Assembly: GCF_002013915.1 (NCBI RefSeq)
Contig: NZ_MBTF01000001.1
Coordinates: 372,001 to 436,000, forward strand
Reading direction: 5' to 3'
Origin: Mucilaginibacter pedocola
GTDB taxonomy: Bacteria > Bacteroidota > Bacteroidia > Sphingobacteriales > Sphingobacteriaceae
Length of the DNA stretch: 64,000 nucleotides
The notes below the pieces were generated by a model. It made no database searches, had not been told where the DNA came from, and worked only from the letters and a program-made list of their open reading frames with translations. Positions 35,673 to 43,382 of this stretch are shown in pieces; the stretch's first letter is position 1; the number at the start of each line of letters is the position of its first letter. The position numbers and the translations under genes were made by a program.

Positions 35673-35680
35673 TATATTAG
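35673..35680 (+). promoter_or_regulatory. Bacteroidota -7-like box TATATTAG
   Basis: TATATTAG matches TAnnTTTG at seven of eight positions and ends 19 bases before the ATG at 35700. It supports that start over the longer frame from 35619. Confidence 0.4.
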
Positions 35681-35699
35681 CACGCTAAACTCTTATCGC

Positions 35700-36656
35700 A
35701 TGAGAATAAATTTACTTGCTGCCATATTTTGCTGTCTTATTAGTGCGGTGTGTTTCTCACAATCAAAAAAAGCCCGCCAACCCGACTCAGTTGCATATTA
35801 TATGGCCAACAGTTACGATATGGCCAATGATGAGGGCAGTGCAAAGTTCTTGCGGTTAATTATCAAAGCCGATTCGGGGATGTTCGTGGTGCAGGATTAT
35901 TACCTTGATGGTACGCTTAAACTTTTAGCGAGGTCTATCAACCAGGAAATGAATTTCGAAAGTTCTGCACATGGCATCTGTATGGATTATTATCCGAACG
36001 GTAAAAAGAAGGAAGTGAAGCATTTTTACAAGGGTAAGATAGTGGGGCCCGATACAACTTTTTTCTCCAATACCAACGCATATAACGTTACGCTGTATAC
36101 CCAAGATGGCGAACGTTTAAACACATGCACGGACACTACAGGTAAAAAACTGGCCGAGAACGGCAACGGAACCTGGATAGAGTATGGCGAGCAAAACGAT
36201 ACTTTTATAGGGCAAATAGTAAATGGCCAAAAAGAGGGCGTTTGGATACGGCGCTACCCCGACGATAATACCCAATACAAAGCGGAATTTAAAAATGGCG
36301 TAGAACAACCCGGGACTCAACGCCGTAAAGAAGACGAGGTTTTAACGGCCGTAAATCAGCAACCCAGATTTGGCGGCAGCGAAAATGCTTTAAATTATTT
36401 TTTGGCCAGAAATGTTAGGTATCCCGATCACGCCCGTAAAAACAAGATAACCGGAAAGGTAATATTAGGCTTTGTGGTCGAAAAAAATGGCATGTTATCA
36501 AACTTTAAAGTATTGAGTTCGCCGGATGAAAGCCTGAGCCAGGAGGCCCTCAGGGTTACAAAACTTTTACCGGTTTGGATACCGGGAATGGTAAATGGTA
36601 AACCGGTGCGCGTAAACTTTACTATACCGGTGGCGTTCGCCTTGGCAGAAGACTGA
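35700..36656 (+). CDS. MORN-repeat / TonB_C protein, copy 1
   Basis: A 318-residue exported protein with a signal peptide (MRINLLAAIFCCLISAVCFS). The middle has toxin-antitoxin MORN-like strands of the GxW/YxxYYPNGKKKxxxxY type, for example MDYYPNGKKKEVKHFYKGK and GQIVNGQKEGVWIRRYP. Residues from about 225 form a TonB C-terminal domain (RNVRYPDHARKNKITGKVIL, ALRVTKLLPVWIPG). It has no N-terminal anchor with a proline-rich spacer, so it is not a standard TonB. It is the first of three tandem paralogues and lacks the GxGxGCDxEA segment of the others. Confidence 0.88.
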   Translation: MRINLLAAIFCCLISAVCFSQSKKARQPDSVAYYMANSYDMANDEGSAKFLRLIIKADSGMFVVQDYYLDGTLKLLARSINQEMNFESSAHGICMDYYPNGKKKEVKHFYKGKIVGPDTTFFSNTNAYNVTLYTQDGERLNTCTDTTGKKLAENGNGTWIEYGEQNDTFIGQIVNGQKEGVWIRRYPDDNTQYKAEFKNGVEQPGTQRRKEDEVLTAVNQQPRFGGSENALNYFLARNVRYPDHARKNKITGKVILGFVVEKNGMLSNFKVLSSPDESLSQEALRVTKLLPVWIPGMVNGKPVRVNFTIPVAFALAED

Positions 36657-36747
36657 AAACACCTCTGCTGATGCACCGGGTGGATTTTTTCGCTATTTTG
36701 ATTAGACATAATATATAATACTTACCCCATTTTAAACAAGTTTACAC

Positions 36748-37707
36748 ATGGCAAAGCCTTTGTTTTTTTGGATATTTCTTTTTTCGGTAACATTGTCGTA
36801 CGCGCAAAAGAAAGATACTACCACGTATTATATGCGTAATAGTGGTGGCTTAGCTTTAAACATCAACGTGGCGGACTTTATAAGGATTTTGTACCCGCCT
36901 GATTCCAGCATAACAGATAGAGAACTAATTGCAGTGAAGGACGTTTTTATGAATGGCAAGGTGAAAGCCACGGCATACACATACAGAACTACATGGGACG
37001 TGCAGTACGGATTAAACGGCCCTTATCTTGAGTATTTTCCGAATGGACGGCGTAAGTATTTTCGCAATTATCAAAATGGCAAACCGATTGGTGAGTGGTT
37101 AAGCTATTATTCGAACGGACAGCTTTATACTGTAGTAAAGTATAGTGATGAGTATAACGCAAGACTTGTGCAGTGCAACGATTCTACCGGAAAACTGATG
37201 GCTGAAAATGGCAATGGAAGGTGGATAAAGTATTCCGATGATCTTAAAAGGTATATTAGTGGCAACGTTGTGAATGGCCAGGAGGATGGCGAGTGGCAAG
37301 GCTTTGTTAACGACACTACCACCTGTACCAATATTTTCCGTAACGGCAATTTCTTATCCGGTGTTATACATTATAAAAACGGAAAAGAATTTCGTTTTAC
37401 CGAAGCTAATATCGCCCCGACCTATCCGGCAGGCAATGCAGTGTTAGGACGAACTTTAGCAAGTAAGATAAGGTATCCTGAAGCGGCCCGGCAAAGCAAT
37501 ACAACGGGAAGGGTGATCGTATCATTTTATGTGGACGAAAATGGCCACTCATCAGATATACACGTTAGTCGCGGTATAGGTAGTGGGTGCGATGAAGAAG
37601 CCATCAGAGTTGTAAAAACGTTGCCAAATAAATGGACCATAGGGATACAAAATGGCATGCCGGTAGCTTCTATGTTGTCAATACCTATTCAATTCAGCCA
37701 AAATTAA
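36748..37707 (+). CDS. MORN-repeat / TonB_C protein, copy 2
   Basis: A 319-residue exported protein built like its neighbours: signal peptide ending AQ (MAKPLFFWIFLFSVTLSYA), MORN-like strands (GPYLEYFPNGRRKYFRNYQN, GEWLSYYSNGQLY) and a TonB_C domain (IRYPEAARQSNTTGRVIVSF, GIGSGCDEEAIRVVKTLP). The gap to copy 1 is 91 bases with no terminator. The TonB_C fold may contact an outer-membrane partner, but no ExbBD genes are near. Confidence 0.88.
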   Translation: MAKPLFFWIFLFSVTLSYAQKKDTTTYYMRNSGGLALNINVADFIRILYPPDSSITDRELIAVKDVFMNGKVKATAYTYRTTWDVQYGLNGPYLEYFPNGRRKYFRNYQNGKPIGEWLSYYSNGQLYTVVKYSDEYNARLVQCNDSTGKLMAENGNGRWIKYSDDLKRYISGNVVNGQEDGEWQGFVNDTTTCTNIFRNGNFLSGVIHYKNGKEFRFTEANIAPTYPAGNAVLGRTLASKIRYPEAARQSNTTGRVIVSFYVDENGHSSDIHVSRGIGSGCDEEAIRVVKTLPNKWTIGIQNGMPVASMLSIPIQFSQN

Positions 37708-37777
37708 ACCCGCCGCGTTACCTTGCCTTTTTAGCATCAATATGTTTATTGATTTTTATAATACTAAAGTTTGTGAG

Positions 37778-38737
37778 ATGAAGAGTACTTTACTTTTTCT
37801 TTTTTTTGTACTATCCGTAACCTTTGCCAGTGCGCAAAAGAAAGATACGTCGGCATATTACATGCTTAACAACGGGCAAGTGGCGGAAAACGCAGAAACT
37901 GCAGATTTTATCAGAATATTGCACCCGGCGGATTCAGAACTAAACGGAAAAGTACTTACTGCCGTAAATGATGTATTTAAAGATGGAACCCGAAGGCTCA
38001 CCGCCTATACCTACCTTAATACGCCCCTGGCCGAAAATGGCTTTGAGGGGCCGTACATCGAATATTTCCGAAATGGAAAACGGAAACACTTCAGAACGTA
38101 CGCTAATGGTAAAATTACCGGCCAAAGCATGAGCTACTACCCCAACGGAAAATTATACAGTATCACCGAATATAAAAGCGACGGCACAATAGCCTTGTTA
38201 CAATGCAACGATTCTACCGGGAATGTTTTAACCGAAAACGGTAACGGTAAATGGATAAAATATAGTGGGATGTTCGCGAGAAGTGTTACCGGCAGCGTAG
38301 CAAATGGCAAAGAAGAAGGCGAGTGGGTCGGTTCGGCCGGTGATTCAGTATCATATAAAAACAACTATCAGCACGGCGTTTTCATTTCCGGCGATGCGCA
38401 TTACAAGTCGGGTAAAAATATTCATTATACGCAGTTGGATACTGTGCCTGGTTTTGTTGGAGGGCAGAAAGAGGTTGGCAGGTATTTAGGCAAAGGATTA
38501 AGATACCCGGCAATTGCCCGCGAAAACAATATACAGGGAACTGTAGTAATTTCGTGTGTAATAGAATATGATGGTGCCGTATCGGATGTGAAATTAATAA
38601 GCGGAATAGGTGGTGGCTGCGACCAGGAAGCTATACGGGTGGTGCAAAATTCGCCGCAATGGAATCCCGGTATTGAAAATGGCATACCGATTAGGATGCA
38701 ATTTTCATTACCTATTTCTTTTGCACTTGCAGATTAA
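37778..38737 (+). CDS. MORN-repeat / TonB_C protein, copy 3
   Basis: A 319-residue exported protein. The ATG at 37778 gives a clean signal peptide (MKSTLLFLFFVLSVTFASA); the frame from 37742 would put charged residues ahead of it. MORN-like strands include GPYIEYFRNGKRKHFRTYAN, and the TonB_C domain has LRYPAIARENNIQGTVVISC and GIGGGCDQEAIRVV. It is closest to copy 2, which suggests that those two arose last. It converges with mqo. Confidence 0.88.
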   Translation: MKSTLLFLFFVLSVTFASAQKKDTSAYYMLNNGQVAENAETADFIRILHPADSELNGKVLTAVNDVFKDGTRRLTAYTYLNTPLAENGFEGPYIEYFRNGKRKHFRTYANGKITGQSMSYYPNGKLYSITEYKSDGTIALLQCNDSTGNVLTENGNGKWIKYSGMFARSVTGSVANGKEEGEWVGSAGDSVSYKNNYQHGVFISGDAHYKSGKNIHYTQLDTVPGFVGGQKEVGRYLGKGLRYPAIARENNIQGTVVISCVIEYDGAVSDVKLISGIGGGCDQEAIRVVQNSPQWNPGIENGIPIRMQFSLPISFALAD

Positions 38738-38763
38738 GGCCGTGGTGTCGCCCGCCGTCGAAA

Positions 38764-40263
38764 TTAAGCCAACCCCAACACCTTACTTGTTCTCGCCCTT
38801 GTGGCATCGGCCAAAGCTTCGTCTTTAGCCAACGATTGCCCGTAAGAAGGTATCATTTGCTTCAGTTTAGCTTGCCATTCAGGAGTTTTGGCTTTGTCTT
38901 TAAAGCAGCGCTCTATCAGCTCCACCATAATAGGTACCGATGTTGATGCACCTGGCGATGCGCCCAATAGAGCAGATATGCTGCCATCGGCAGCGGTAAC
39001 TACTTCGGTACCAAATTGTAGTACGCCGGTAGTTTTAGGGTCTTTTTTGATTACTTGTACGCGCTGGCCGGCAATTTCTAAATGCCAGTCGGCCGCTTCA
39101 GCTTCAGGGAAGTATTCTTTCAGCGCGTTAAGCCTGTCGGTAGGTGATTGCATTACCTGGCCAATAAGGTATTTGGTCAAATCCCAGTTATCGCGGCCAA
39201 CGGCCAGCAAAGGCAGCAGGTTATTGGCTTTTATCGAACCAAAAAGATCAAGCAACGAACCTTTTTTGAGGAAACGGGTAGAGAAACCGGCATAAGGGCC
39301 AAAAAGCAATGCTTTTTTACCGTCTATCATGCGGGTATCCAGATGCGGTACCGACATTGGCGGCGCACCAACCGATGCTTTACCGTATACTTTAGCATTA
39401 TGCTTGGCAACAACCGCAGGGTTATTACACACCAGCCACTGCCCGCTAACAGGGAAACCACCAAAGCCTTTGCTCTCGGCAATGCCCGATTTTTGCAATA
39501 GGGGTAAAGCGCCGCCACCTGCACCTACGAATACAAATTTTGCGTTCAGTTTGCGTTTTTGGCCGCTGGCATTATCTTTTACTTTAATGCCCCAGGTGTT
39601 GTCTTTATTACGTTTTATATCTGCAACGTCGTGGTTCAGGCTTAGGTTAACATTGGGTTGTTTGGCCAGCCAATCAAATAAGGTGCGGGTTAGCGCGCCA
39701 AAGTTTACATCGGTACCAATATCCATGTAGTTACCCGCTACGCTTTGGTTGGCATCGCGGCCTTCCATTACCAGGGGCATCCATTTTTTTAATTGCTCAT
39801 GGTTTTCAGAGTACTCCATGGCCTTAAAAAAGTGGTGCTTGCTCATGGCCTCGTAGCGCTTTTTCAGGTAGCTAACATTGTCATCACCCCAAACAAAACT
39901 AATATGCGGCACTTTGCTGATGAAGCCTTGCGGCGCCTCAACAAAACCACGCTCAACCAGGTGAGCCCAAAATTCTTTGCTTATTTCAAATTGCTCGGCA
40001 ATTTGTACGGCTTTGTCGGCAGATACGGTGCCATCTTTCTTTTGTGGGGTGTAATTAAGCTCGCAAAAGGCAGAGTGGCCGGTGCCGGCGTTGTTCATGG
40101 CATCAGAGCTTTCGGCGGCAATGGTATCCAGCCTTTCAAATATGTCTATCGAAAGATCGGGTTGCAGCTCTTTAAGCATTACCCCAAGTGTTGCGCTCAT
40201 TATGCCTGCGCCAACTAAAACTACATCAACCGTTGAATTTGAAACTGTATTGCCGTTACTCAT
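38764..40263 (-). CDS. mqo: malate:quinone oxidoreductase
   Basis: About 500 residues from the ATG at 40263. It oxidises malate to oxaloacetate and passes electrons to the quinone pool through FAD at the membrane. The FAD loop reads [19 protein letters not shown], then [29 protein letters not shown] and [16 protein letters not shown]. The upstream codons to 40293 start at a TTG inside a TACCTTTA box, so the ATG is preferred. It forms part of central metabolism with ppc, though not its operon. Confidence 0.95.
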   Translation of the reverse strand: MSNGNTVSNSTVDVVLVGAGIMSATLGVMLKELQPDLSIDIFERLDTIAAESSDAMNNAGTGHSAFCELNYTPQKKDGTVSADKAVQIAEQFEISKEFWAHLVERGFVEAPQGFISKVPHISFVWGDDNVSYLKKRYEAMSKHHFFKAMEYSENHEQLKKWMPLVMEGRDANQSVAGNYMDIGTDVNFGALTRTLFDWLAKQPNVNLSLNHDVADIKRNKDNTWGIKVKDNASGQKRKLNAKFVFVGAGGGALPLLQKSGIAESKGFGGFPVSGQWLVCNNPAVVAKHNAKVYGKASVGAPPMSVPHLDTRMIDGKKALLFGPYAGFSTRFLKKGSLLDLFGSIKANNLLPLLAVGRDNWDLTKYLIGQVMQSPTDRLNALKEYFPEAEAADWHLEIAGQRVQVIKKDPKTTGVLQFGTEVVTAADGSISALLGASPGASTSVPIMVELIERCFKDKAKTPEWQAKLKQMIPSYGQSLAKDEALADATRARTSKVLGLA

Positions 40264-40278
40264 GATAGTATTGAATGC

Positions 40279-40286
40279 TAAAGGTA
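40279..40286 (-). promoter_or_regulatory. -7-like box TACCTTTA for mqo
   Basis: On the minus strand TACCTTTA matches TAnnTTTG at seven of eight positions and lies 15 bases before the mqo ATG. Confidence 0.35.
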
Positions 40287-40546
40287 CATTCAATTGAATT
40301 ATTTACCGGATAAAAACTCTGTTACCTATTAATAAATGATATAAATTTTACACGATGCAGCAGCTTTTTGAAATATCTGCAATGGGTAAGGCGTGTAAAT
40401 ATAAATCAGGCAATTTTAATAATTTTTGCCGAAAAAACCGCCATTAAAACGTTTAAACAAGTATTTTATTCCACTTTTTGGCAACGGGTGTGTATTTACC
40501 ACACAAAACAAAATGCAGATGGTTAGTTATTAAAACTATACCAATT

Positions 40547-41056
40547 ATGAACACCCGAATATTCATCATCCCGGCTATATTAGCGATAGCCCTATTCGCC
40601 TGCAAAGGCAATAAACCCCAACCTGTATCCGATAGTGGTAAAACCGCAGTTTTGGTCGATGGTAAAAAAGATAGCGTAATAAATAATCCCAATAAGAATT
40701 ATGGTAACGCCACCATTGCCGAGCCTTGCGTAAAATGCGTTATTGAAACCGTTAAAGCCGACGAGCACTATAAAAAGGCTATAGTGTCAGAAAAGGATAT
40801 AAAATTTGTGATCAACTATGTAAAAACGCTTGAACCGCAGGATACGGTAAGCGAAGTGAAGTCCACCAATGCATTAAGGGTAGATGTTATTGATAAAATG
40901 CCTGCTCCGCACAAAATATCATCATATATATACGATAATAACCTCGCAAAACTCTATTTTGTTAATGCAAATACTAAAACACAGCTAAAAACCGACTCTG
41001 TTTCTTTAAAAAAGATACGAAATAGCTGCTATTGGGGCGTTGCCTCGGGTAATTGA
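40547..41056 (+). CDS. lipoprotein of unknown function
   Basis: A 169-residue product whose signal peptide ends with a lipobox (AIALFAC|K). The ATG at 40547 begins this signal; the longer frame from 40478 adds 23 unlikely residues. The mature part, with KKDSVINNPNKNYGNATIAE and a CVKC pair, is not recognised. It diverges from mqo and ends at a strong hairpin. Confidence 0.75.
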   Translation: MNTRIFIIPAILAIALFACKGNKPQPVSDSGKTAVLVDGKKDSVINNPNKNYGNATIAEPCVKCVIETVKADEHYKKAIVSEKDIKFVINYVKTLEPQDTVSEVKSTNALRVDVIDKMPAPHKISSYIYDNNLAKLYFVNANTKTQLKTDSVSLKKIRNSCYWGVASGN

Positions 41057-41084
41057 AGTTAAATTGTACTTATTTTATATGTGT

Positions 41085-41130
41085 AAAAGGGCAAATACTA
41101 TGCGCACATAGTATTTGCCCTTTTGTTTTT
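41085..41130 (+). terminator. 18-bp perfect hairpin terminator
   Basis: AAAAGGGCAAATACTATG (41085-41102) pairs without mismatch with CATAGTATTTGCCCTTTT (41107-41124) around CGCA and ends in a T-rich run, 28 bases after the lipoprotein stop. Confidence 0.88.
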
Positions 41131-41342
41131 ACATTATATATAAATTAGTTATCTATTACTATAGAATTGATAGTTATTTAATTGATTTAGGAATTAAAAG
41201 CGGTGTTTGTTAAAATATTTTATATTTTTTGTAAAATTTACTATGATAATTATAAAAATGATTTAAATTCGCAATGTCTTAAATGGTTAAAGCCTCAATA
41301 AGAACTATAATTTAAACTCAAAAACTACAAAATTCACTTAAA
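41131..41342. other. AT-rich leader region of glnA
   Basis: The 212 bases are strongly AT-rich and hold no ORF. TAAATTCG (41264-41271) is a near match to the -7 box, which would give a leader of about 65 bases. No riboswitch-like structure was recognised. Confidence 0.4.
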
Positions 41343-42353
41343 ATGGCAACTAAACTCGAGTACATTTGGCTTGACGGTTACAAACCAACACAAAGCTTAC
41401 GTAGCAAAACTAAAATTGTTAAGTCTTTCAGCGGTAAAGTTGAAGACCTGGATAACTGGAGCTTTGATGGTTCATCAACTGAGCAAGCACCAGGCGGTTC
41501 TTCAGACTGTATCCTGAAACCGGTATTCACCGTTCCTGATCCGCAGCGTAAAGACGCTTACCTGGTAATGTGCGAAGTATTAGATTCAACCGGTGCTCCT
41601 CACGAGTCTAACGGCCGTGCGCTTATCCAGGATGATGATAACGATTTCTGGTTCGGTTTTGAGCAGGAGTACTTCCTGTGGGATCCAGCAACCAACAAAC
41701 CGCTTGGTTTCCCGGCAGGTGGCTACCCAGGCCCGCAAGGCCCTTACTACTGCTCGGTAGGTGCTAACAACGCTTACGGCCGCGAAATTGTTGAAGAACA
41801 CTTAGATGCTTGTTTAGAAGCCGGCCTTAACGTTGAAGGTATCAACGCTGAGGTTGCTGCTGGCCAATGGGAGTTCCAGATATTTGCAAAAGGCGCTAAA
41901 GAAGCCGGTGACCAGATCTGGGTTGCTCGTTACTTATTAGAGCGTATTGGCGAGAAATTTGGTGTTGCTGTTAATTGGCATTGCAAACCGTTAGGTCAAT
42001 TAGACTGGAACGGTAGCGGTATGCACGCTAACTTCTCTAACACTACTTTACGTACCGCTAACAGCAAAGCTACTTTCGAAGCTATTTGCGAGGCTTTCCG
42101 CCCTGCAGTTGCTGAATGTATAGCTGTTTACGGTGCTGATAACGATCAGCGTTTAACAGGTAAACACGAAACTGCTTCTATCCACGACTTTAGCTACGGT
42201 GTATCTGACCGTGGTGCTTCTATCCGTATCCCTCTGTATGCTGTTGAGCACAACTGGAGCGGTTACCTGGAAGATCGTCGCCCTAACTCGGCTGCCGATC
42301 CGTACAAAGTTGCTGCAGTTATCATAAAAACTGTAAAAACAGCTAAGGTATAA
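41343..42353 (+). CDS. glnA: glutamine synthetase, GSII (eukaryotic) type
   Basis: A 336-residue enzyme that condenses glutamate and ammonia using ATP. It is short and has GSII features: EYIWLDGYKPTQSLRSKTK at the start, WSFDGSSTEQAPGGSSDCIL, EQEYFLWDP, GINAEVAAGQWEFQ and NWHCKPLGQLDWNGSGMHAN. The late arginine segment reads DRGASIRIP. There is no GSI adenylylation loop. Codon use is unusually even and rich in Pro and Ala codons typical of high expression. A terminator follows at 42385. Confidence 0.95.
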   Translation: MATKLEYIWLDGYKPTQSLRSKTKIVKSFSGKVEDLDNWSFDGSSTEQAPGGSSDCILKPVFTVPDPQRKDAYLVMCEVLDSTGAPHESNGRALIQDDDNDFWFGFEQEYFLWDPATNKPLGFPAGGYPGPQGPYYCSVGANNAYGREIVEEHLDACLEAGLNVEGINAEVAAGQWEFQIFAKGAKEAGDQIWVARYLLERIGEKFGVAVNWHCKPLGQLDWNGSGMHANFSNTTLRTANSKATFEAICEAFRPAVAECIAVYGADNDQRLTGKHETASIHDFSYGVSDRGASIRIPLYAVEHNWSGYLEDRRPNSAADPYKVAAVIIKTVKTAKV

Positions 42354-42384
42354 TATACCCCTCTCTAAACTATTAACTGATCTT

Positions 42385-42414
42385 ATCCCCGGAGTAACTA
42401 ACCGGGGATTTTTT
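42385..42414 (+). terminator. rho-independent terminator of glnA
   Basis: ATCCCCGG (42385-42392) pairs with CCGGGGAT (42402-42409) and is followed by T residues to 42414. It touches the 3' end of the convergent cyclotransferase-like gene. Confidence 0.88.
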
Positions 42415-42856
42415 ATGCCTTAAATTTTAGGTATTCGGCATAATTACCCGAAGCTATAACGGGTAAACGATCTATCGGGCGATTGTAAACATATACCCAT
42501 GCCTGCATGCTACCGCTATCGGTTTCAATAGGCAGGCTAAGCCTTAGATATAAATTAGGTTGTTCTTCATCCGGGCCCACGCCTTCGTAGATGTCTAATT
42601 CTTTTAAAACATCTTCTTTATCTATCTGGTAAATGTTGCCGAAAACGTAGCCGGTGGTATCATTCAATATTAAACCCGGGTATTCGCCAATATCATATAG
42701 AATGCCCTTGAGTTTACCACGGGTGATGAACTTGCAATGCTGGTTGAGGTAATCGGCAAATTCATTACCGGGTTGTAGGAGGGTGCCGTAAACGAAGAGG
42801 AGATGAGGAGGTGTTTTTTTAACCACGGAGGTATCGGAGGTTACGCGGAGGTTCAC
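42413..42856 (-). CDS. gamma-glutamylcyclotransferase (AIG2-like) family protein
   Basis: Up to 147 residues. The AIG2/GGCT fold shows LLFVYGTLLQPGNEF near the N-terminus and the acidic catalytic position in ELDIYEGVGPDEEQPNLYLR. There is no ATG before the fold. The GTG at 42856 overlaps the GxxExxY stop (GTGA), and a second GTG at 42826 lies closer to the fold. Either way the first 10-14 residues (MNLRVTSDTSVVKK) are translated from the inverted-repeat arm. Such enzymes release 5-oxoproline from gamma-glutamyl compounds; the substrate here is unknown. Confidence 0.82.
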   Translation of the reverse strand: MNLRVTSDTSVVKKTPPHLLFVYGTLLQPGNEFADYLNQHCKFITRGKLKGILYDIGEYPGLILNDTTGYVFGNIYQIDKEDVLKELDIYEGVGPDEEQPNLYLRLSLPIETDSGSMQAWVYVYNRPIDRLPVIASGNYAEYLKFKA

Positions 42857-43370
42857 AGAGATTTTTTTAGTGGAGTAGGATCACTGTTTACCACTCGCCT
42901 GATTCCATCTTTCAGTATAAGCTCATTGAAGTTTATAAGAAGGCCCACTTTATAATTGCCGAGTTTTAAGTAGGTAAGTATTTGGGCTAAATGAATGTCA
43001 TTTAAGGCCTCGACTGTTTTAGTTTCTATAACGATCTTATTTTCAACCAACAGATCCATCCTGTAACCACAATCCAATTTAACTTCTTCAAAAATTAAAG
43101 GGAGGGCTTTCTCTTTTTCTACATGCAGGCCGGATTTTACCAATTTGTAATGTAGGCATTCTTTGTATGCGCTTTCCAGCAAGCCTGGCCCCAAAACTCT
43201 GTGCACCTCAATGGCCGCGCCAATAATACTACCCGTAATTTCACTTTCTATCATAATCGATATGGTTAGGTTAAAAAACTTATAAATCTCTTAGTGCTTT
43301 CTGCTGAAAATTAAGTTATAAAAGTCTCCGCGAACCTCCGCGTAACCTCTGCTATCTCCGCGGTTAAAAA
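42816..43370. mobile_element. candidate element: 51-bp inverted arms around a GxxExxY gene
   Basis: The left arm 42816-42866 and the right arm 43320-43370 are inverted copies that match at 44 of 51 positions by hand alignment. Both start TTTTTAACC from outside and share the core GAGGTTACGCGGAGGTTC. The arms bracket one gene, for a GxxExxY nuclease-fold protein. No target-site duplication or transposase is evident. The arm words (ACGGAGG, ACAGAG) match the cargo-free elements at 25344-25475 and 49500-49701. Confidence 0.6.
42853..43254 (-). CDS. GxxExxY protein (PD-(D/E)XK nuclease superfamily)
   Basis: A 133-residue protein. The family signature GAAIEVHRVLGPGLLESAY lies at residues 12-30, and the nuclease-type site is Asp67 followed by Glu77-x-Lys79 (RMDLLVENKIVIETK). 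The ending HLAQILTYLKLGNYKVGLLINF is also typical. Its biochemical role is not established. The gene is enclosed by inverted repeats, its stop codon lies inside the left arm, and its last four bases overlap the next gene. Its start is an ATG at 43254. Confidence 0.93.
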   Translation of the reverse strand: MIESEITGSIIGAAIEVHRVLGPGLLESAYKECLHYKLVKSGLHVEKEKALPLIFEEVKLDCGYRMDLLVENKIVIETKTVEALNDIHLAQILTYLKLGNYKVGLLINFNELILKDGIRRVVNSDPTPLKKSL

Positions 43371-43382
43371 GACTCAGAAACC

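Noticed and set aside
42413..43254. Toxin-antitoxin pair (GxxExxY plus cyclotransferase-like protein)
   Set aside because: The four-base overlap is suggestive, but both families are known as non-toxin proteins, and the overlap is explained by the repeat arm supplying the start.
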